64,000 bases of DNA from Pseudomonas benzenivorans (lineage in GTDB: Bacteria; Pseudomonadota; Gammaproteobacteria; Pseudomonadales; Pseudomonadaceae). The notes beneath the pieces were generated by a model, which did not search any database, was not told where the DNA came from, and saw only the letters and a list, made by a program, of their open reading frames with translations. Both the position numbers and the translations under genes were made by a program. The stretch covers positions 62,001 through 126,000 of the forward strand of contig NZ_FNCT01000010.1 of assembly GCF_900100495.1 (NCBI RefSeq), in the 5' to 3' direction. This document shows positions 60,029-64,000 of the stretch, piece after piece. The stretch's first letter is position 1; each line of letters begins with the position of its first letter.

Positions 60029-61903
60029 TCAGACCGGCGTCGTCAGCAGGCGCCGATAGAAGCACCACTCCTGCTCCAGGGCATGGGCCAGATTCTGCGC
60101 CCGGCGAAAACCGTGACGCTCGTGCGGATACAGGTGGTATTCCACCGGCACGTTGCGCGCCCGCAGCGCGGCGACCATCTGTTCGGTTTGCGCCGGCAGC
60201 ACAACGGCATCCAGCCCCCCCTGAAAGAAGATCACCGGCGCCGCGATGCCGTCGGCGTGCAGCAAGGGCGTGCGCGCCTGGTAGCGCTGGGCATCGCGCA
60301 GCGGGTCGCCGATCAACCAGTCGAGGTAGTCGGCCTCGAACTTGTGCGTCACCCGGCGCAAGCTCAGCGGGTCGCTGACCCCGTAGAGGCTGGCGCCGCC
60401 GCGGAAGGTCTGGGTGAAGGCCAGGGCGCAGAGCGCCGTATAGCCGCCGGCGCTGGCCCCACGGACGAACACCCGTGCCGGATCGATCAGGCCGCTGGCC
60501 GCCAGGTGCGCCACCGCCGCCTGGATATCCTCCAGCTCGATGTGCCCCCACTCCCCCGCCAGGCGCAGGCGGTAGGCGCGGCCGTAACCGCTGCTACCGC
60601 GGTAGTTGAGGTCGAGCACGGCGAAGCCGCGCAGCGTCCAGAACGCAATGCGCGGATCGAACACCGGGTAGCAGGCCGAGGTCGGCCCGCCGTGCAGGAA
60701 CACCAGCAGTGGCGGGTTCTCGACTTGTCCTGCAGGCGCATAGAAGAAACCGTGGCTGCGTTCGCCTTCGTCCACCGCGCAACTGAAGGGCTGCGGCCTG
60801 GGCAGATACTCATTGCCCAGGGGCTGTTCACCACCGACGAGAATGCGCACCGCGCCGCTGTCACGGGCGATGGCCAGAATCGCCGGCAGACGATCCGGCG
60901 CCCCGGCGATGCAGTAATAGTGCCCGGCATCCGCGCCCAGGGCGCGAAAGCGGCTGAAGTCCGCGGCCAGGCGCCGCTCGCACGGCGACGCATGATCTAC
61001 GGCCCGCTCCAGCAGCACACCGAAACCCTGCTCGAAGCGGCTCAGCAGCATGCCGTCCGAATCGAGCGGCTGGTAGGTGCAGCCGCCCAGCTGCCAGGGC
61101 GCGGGGGCGTGATCGTAGCGTGACGCGGGGCCGCCTAGGCCAAGCGCACCTGCGGATGCCGCGCAATCATCGGTGGCTCGCACCGGCTGCCACCAGCCGT
61201 GGCGGTCGGAGAGGACCCAGAGCCGGCCATCGGCGGCGAAGCGCGGCTGCTGCAGGGACTGGTCGTTGTCAGCGCCGGCCAGAACCCGCACGGTTTCCTC
61301 GCCCTCGCGCAGACACAGGCGGGTGGCGACCCAAGGCAGATAGGGCCTGTCCCATTCGATCCAGGCCAGCTGGTGACCGTCCGCGCTGGCGACAGCGCCG
61401 GCATAGAAATCCGCACCCTCGACCAACAGCCGACGGCAGCCATCCAGACCGATACGCACCAGCCGATGGATCACGCCGGCCGCTTCGTGGCTTTCCTCCA
61501 CCGCCAGCAGCGCCTGCCAGGCCGGGACGAAAGACAGGTCACCGTAGCGGCAATCCGCTCGGGCGGTCAGCTGGGAGGGGGCCTCCGGGGATTCGCGGCC
61601 AGGGCCGCCCTCACAGGGCAGCAGATAGATCTGCTGGTCCGCCTCGTTGACGAACGCCGCGCCCTGCTCGGTGGCACAACAGGCGCCGCCGCCGTACTCG
61701 TAGACCCGGCTGCGCACGGAGAAATCCGGCGGGGTCAGCTCGCGCACCTCGCCACCCCGCCAGAAGAACAGGCCGCAGCGCGCCTGCTGCGGATCGAAAG
61801 CCACCCACAGCAGGCCACCGTGGGCGGCCTGCAGTTCGGCGAAATCGCTGCTGGCAGCCGCGGCCTGGGCGGCGCTCCAGACGGAGTCAGGGTCAGGGTG
61901 CAT
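60029..61903 (-). CDS. pqqH: prolyl oligopeptidase-family (S9) peptidase, PqqH-like
   Basis: 624 residues from ATG 61903; GTG 61912 would add three. An N-terminal seven-blade propeller occupies about 1-370. The alpha/beta-hydrolase domain follows, with the oxyanion region FLHGGPTSACYPVFDP, the nucleophile Ser in VRGASAGGYT, Asp in FQGGLDAVV and His in PHERHGF. It is the S9 peptidase often encoded after pqqE in Pseudomonas; a role in processing PqqA or its remnants has been suggested but is not settled. There is no signal peptide, so it is cytoplasmic. Confidence 0.9.
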   Translation of the reverse strand: MHPDPDSVWSAAQAAAASSDFAELQAAHGGLLWVAFDPQQARCGLFFWRGGEVRELTPPDFSVRSRVYEYGGGACCATEQGAAFVNEADQQIYLLPCEGGPGRESPEAPSQLTARADCRYGDLSFVPAWQALLAVEESHEAAGVIHRLVRIGLDGCRRLLVEGADFYAGAVASADGHQLAWIEWDRPYLPWVATRLCLREGEETVRVLAGADNDQSLQQPRFAADGRLWVLSDRHGWWQPVRATDDCAASAGALGLGGPASRYDHAPAPWQLGGCTYQPLDSDGMLLSRFEQGFGVLLERAVDHASPCERRLAADFSRFRALGADAGHYYCIAGAPDRLPAILAIARDSGAVRILVGGEQPLGNEYLPRPQPFSCAVDEGERSHGFFYAPAGQVENPPLLVFLHGGPTSACYPVFDPRIAFWTLRGFAVLDLNYRGSSGYGRAYRLRLAGEWGHIELEDIQAAVAHLAASGLIDPARVFVRGASAGGYTALCALAFTQTFRGGASLYGVSDPLSLRRVTHKFEADYLDWLIGDPLRDAQRYQARTPLLHADGIAAPVIFFQGGLDAVVLPAQTEQMVAALRARNVPVEYHLYPHERHGFRRAQNLAHALEQEWCFYRRLLTTPV

Positions 61904-61951
61904 CGTGCGCACCGCGAATCGTGGCGCCGGGATTGGTACGCATGGCGCCCG

Positions 61952-63100
61952 CTAGGCCTTGCAGATCAGCTTGGAGGCCTTCTCGTTGCGGAACACCAGG
62001 CTCTCCAGCGCGCCGGGTGCCTGCTCGGCCTCCTCACGGGCGGCGAGGATGATGCCGTGGTGCGCCGACTTGCTGCACACCGGATCGGCGTTGCTGGCGT
62101 CGCCGGTGAGCATGAAGGCCTGGCAGCGACAACCGCCGAAGTCCTTGGCCTTCTCGTCACAGGAGCGGCACGGCTCGGGCATCCAGTCGTCGCCGCGAAA
62201 GCGGTTGAAGCCGAAGGAGTCGCGCCAGATGTGCTCGATGCTGTGCTCGCGCACGTTGGGGAACTGTACCGGCAGCTGCCGCGCGCTGTGGCACGGCAGC
62301 GCGGTGCCGTCCGGGGTGATGTCGAGGAACAGGTTGCCCCAGCCGTTCATGCAGGCCTTGGGCCGTTCCTCGTAGTAGTCCGGGGTGACGAAGATCAGCT
62401 TGCACGGATGGTTCTGCGCCGCCAGCTTGGCCCGCCACTCATTGGTGATGCGCTCGGCGCGCTCGAGCTGGGCGCGGGTCGGCAACAGGCCGGCGCGGTT
62501 CAGTTCGGCCCAGCCGTAGAACTGGCAGGTGGCCAACTCGACGAAGTCCGCCTCCAGCTCCAGGCATAGCTCGATGATCCGCTCGATGTTGTCGATATTG
62601 TGCCGGTGGGTGACGAAGTTCAGCACCATGGGGTAACCGGCCGCCTTGACCGCGCGGGCCATGGCCAGCTTGTGGGCGAAGGCCTTCTTCGAGCCGGCCA
62701 GCAGGTTGTTGACCTCCTCGTCGGCGGCCTGGAAGCTGATCTGGATATGGTCCAGCCCGGCCTCGCTGAAGCTGGCGATGCGCTCCTCCGTGAGACCTAT
62801 GCCCGAGGTGATCAGGTTGGTGTAGTAGCCCAGCTCGCGCGCCGCCTTGATCAGCTCGGCTAGGTCCTGGCGCACCAGCGGTTCGCCGCCGGAAAAACCC
62901 AGCTGCGCGGCGCCCAGTTCGCGGGCCTGGCGAAACACCTCGATCCACTCGGCGGTGCTCAGCTCCTGGCCCTGCTGGCTGAAATCCAGCGGGTTGGAGC
63001 AGTACGGGCACTGCAGCGGGCAGCGGTAGGTCAGCTCGGCCAGCAGCCACAGCGGCGGCCCCGGCAAGGTGCTAGTGCAGCTCGATCCAGAACTGGGCAT
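61952..63100 (-). CDS. pqqE: PqqA peptide cyclase (radical SAM)
   Basis: 382 residues. The radical-SAM cluster motif is CPLQCPYC (Cys27, Cys31, Cys34). The C-terminal SPASM region holds the auxiliary-cluster cysteines (A-C-M-N-G-W-G, L-P-C-H-S-A, C-R-S-C and G-G-C-R-C-Q-A-F). With PqqD it cross-links Glu and Tyr of the PqqA peptide, the first committed step to pyrroloquinoline quinone. It overlaps pqqD by 29 bases, so they are co-translated. Confidence 0.98.
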   Translation of the reverse strand: MPSSGSSCTSTLPGPPLWLLAELTYRCPLQCPYCSNPLDFSQQGQELSTAEWIEVFRQARELGAAQLGFSGGEPLVRQDLAELIKAARELGYYTNLITSGIGLTEERIASFSEAGLDHIQISFQAADEEVNNLLAGSKKAFAHKLAMARAVKAAGYPMVLNFVTHRHNIDNIERIIELCLELEADFVELATCQFYGWAELNRAGLLPTRAQLERAERITNEWRAKLAAQNHPCKLIFVTPDYYEERPKACMNGWGNLFLDITPDGTALPCHSARQLPVQFPNVREHSIEHIWRDSFGFNRFRGDDWMPEPCRSCDEKAKDFGGCRCQAFMLTGDASNADPVCSKSAHHGIILAAREEAEQAPGALESLVFRNEKASKLICKA

Positions 63101-63350
63101 TGGCTACCTCCATAAAGGCCAGGATATCTTCATCGATCCCCGGCACATCCGGAAAACGCCCGCGCAGCTCGGCAATGATGTCGCCGACGCTGTGCTCGCC
63201 GTTGACCTGCTTGAGAATCTCCCCGGCGCTGTCGTTGAGCTTGATCATGCCCTCGGGATAGAGCAGCACATGGCAGCTCTGCGCCGGTTCGAACTGCAGG
63301 CGAAAGCCGCGGCGCAGCTTGGGGATCTTGCTTGCAAGGGGTTGGCTCAT
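63072..63350 (-). CDS. pqqD: PQQ biosynthesis peptide chaperone PqqD
   Basis: 92 residues from ATG 63350, exact family length; the frame opens earlier at 63383. It has the winged-helix PqqD fold with FRLQFEPAQSCHVLLYPEGMIKLNDSAGEIL. It binds the PqqA peptide and presents it to PqqE. An 85-base gap with an inverted repeat separates it from pqqC. Confidence 0.97.
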   Translation of the reverse strand: MSQPLASKIPKLRRGFRLQFEPAQSCHVLLYPEGMIKLNDSAGEILKQVNGEHSVGDIIAELRGRFPDVPGIDEDILAFMEVANAQFWIELH

Positions 63351-63377
63351 GCTATCGACTCCACTGTGGTGCGCGCG

Positions 63378-63415
63378 GCGCACCCTACGAGGGATACGCC
63401 GGCCGTAGGGTGCGC
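63378..63415. repeat. 12-bp inverted repeat between pqqC and pqqD
   Basis: GCGCACCCTACG (63378-63389) is matched by CGTAGGGTGCGC (63404-63415). The GTAGGGTGCGC motif is a common extragenic repeat in Pseudomonas. It lies within the pqq operon and could modulate mRNA stability between pqqC and pqqD. Confidence 0.75.
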
Positions 63416-63435
63416 GGTGCGCAGCATGAATCCGC

Positions 63436-64000
63436 TCACAGCGCGATCCCCTTATGCCAGACGCGCGCGGCGGTCACCGTGTGATAGGGCGGACGCTCCA
63501 GTTCATAGGCCATGCTCATCGCATCGAGCATGCTCCACAGCACGTCCAGCTTGAACTGCAGGATCTCCAGCATGCGTTGCTGGGCCTCGAAGGTGCTGTA
63601 GTGCTGCAGGGTGATGCGCAGGCCGTGCTCGACATCGCGGCGCGCCTCTTTCAGGCGCTTGCGGAAATAGTCGTAGCCGCCGGCCTCGATCCACGGGTAA
63701 TGCTGCGGCCAGGCATCCAGGCGCGACTGGTGGATCTGCGGAGCGAACAGTTCGGTCAACGAACTGCTGGCCGCCTCCTGCCAGCAGGCGCGACGGGCGA
63801 AGTTGACGTAGGCATCCACGGCGAAGCGCACCCCCGGCAACACCAGCTCCTGCGACAGCACCTGCTCGCGCTCCAGGCCCACGGCTTCGGCCAGGCGCAG
63901 CCAGGCTTCGATGCCGCCCTCCTCGCCGGGTGCGCCGTCATGGTCGAGGATGCGCTGCACCCACTCGCGGCGGGTATCGCGATCCGGACAGTTGGCCATG
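63436..64000 (-). CDS. pqqC: pyrroloquinoline-quinone synthase PqqC (partial at window edge)
   Basis: The last ~188 residues of PqqC; the frame continues past the window end (family length about 250). The Met at 63999 is internal, in the conserved LANCPDR region. DHDGAPGEEGGIEAWLRLAEAVG and YPWIEAGGYDYFRKRL are diagnostic. The enzyme carries out the final ring closure and oxidation to PQQ without a cofactor. pqqA and pqqB are expected just beyond the window. Confidence 0.97.
   Translation of the reverse strand, partial: MANCPDRDTRREWVQRILDHDGAPGEEGGIEAWLRLAEAVGLEREQVLSQELVLPGVRFAVDAYVNFARRACWQEAASSSLTELFAPQIHQSRLDAWPQHYPWIEAGGYDYFRKRLKEARRDVEHGLRITLQHYSTFEAQQRMLEILQFKLDVLWSMLDAMSMAYELERPPYHTVTAARVWHKGIAL

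Noticed and set aside
1..64000. CRISPR array
   Set aside because: No regularly spaced repeats of 25-40 bases were seen, and no cas gene.

Overview
The window is high-GC gammaproteobacterial DNA and almost certainly from a Pseudomonas. The block thrS-infC-rpmI-rplT-pheS-pheT-ihfA-merR-like ending at tRNA-Pro, the PA2778/PA2779-like pair and the order pqqC-pqqD-pqqE-pqqH-ercA-ercS are all arrangements I know from that genus. Everything here is read by eye from sequence; no database search was run.

Left part (1-17 kb). The window opens with the lower part of a meta-cleavage pathway: a hydratase 3' end, acetaldehyde dehydrogenase and hydroxy-oxovalerate aldolase. Then come an AsmA-like anchored protein, a decayed TetR regulator, a GAF-GGDEF-EAL signalling protein, and a four-gene RND efflux operon behind a 961-residue winged-helix/ATPase regulator.

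Centre (17-35 kb). This is the most interesting region: a divergent catabolic cluster around a TetR regulator whose palindromic operators overlap two back-to-back promoters. The left arm encodes an extradiol-type VOC dioxygenase, a molybdopterin enzyme of the pyrogallol transhydroxylase/resorcinol hydroxylase type with a fused SCP2-like domain, its Fe-S partner, a second VOC dioxygenase, an FAH-family hydrolase, a quinone-oxidoreductase-like protein and a MoaA molybdenum-cofactor gene. The right arm encodes a third VOC dioxygenase, a second FAH-family hydrolase with a possible Tat leader, an AMP-forming acyl-CoA ligase, and the DUF1302/DUF1329 envelope pair usually found with uptake of hydrophobic substrates. 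I infer a pathway in which a phenolic ring is hydroxylated by a Mo enzyme, opened by extradiol cleavage, hydrolysed by FAH-type C-C hydrolases and activated to CoA thioesters. The substrate is unknown.

Defence island (35.2-46.1 kb). A lower-GC block lies between a truncated gene and tRNA-Pro(GGG). It holds one leftward operon: hsdR, hsdM (split by an in-frame TAA), an unusually long hsdS, an ABC-type ATPase and an HNH nuclease. The last two resemble a Septu (PtuA-PtuB) pair.

Right part (46-64 kb). Conserved translation genes, tRNA-Val(GAC), a PuuB-type oxidase, the PA2778/PA2779-like pair, and the ErcS/ErcA/PqqH/PqqE/PqqD/PqqC genes of PQQ synthesis and alcohol-oxidation signalling, the last running off the end of the window.
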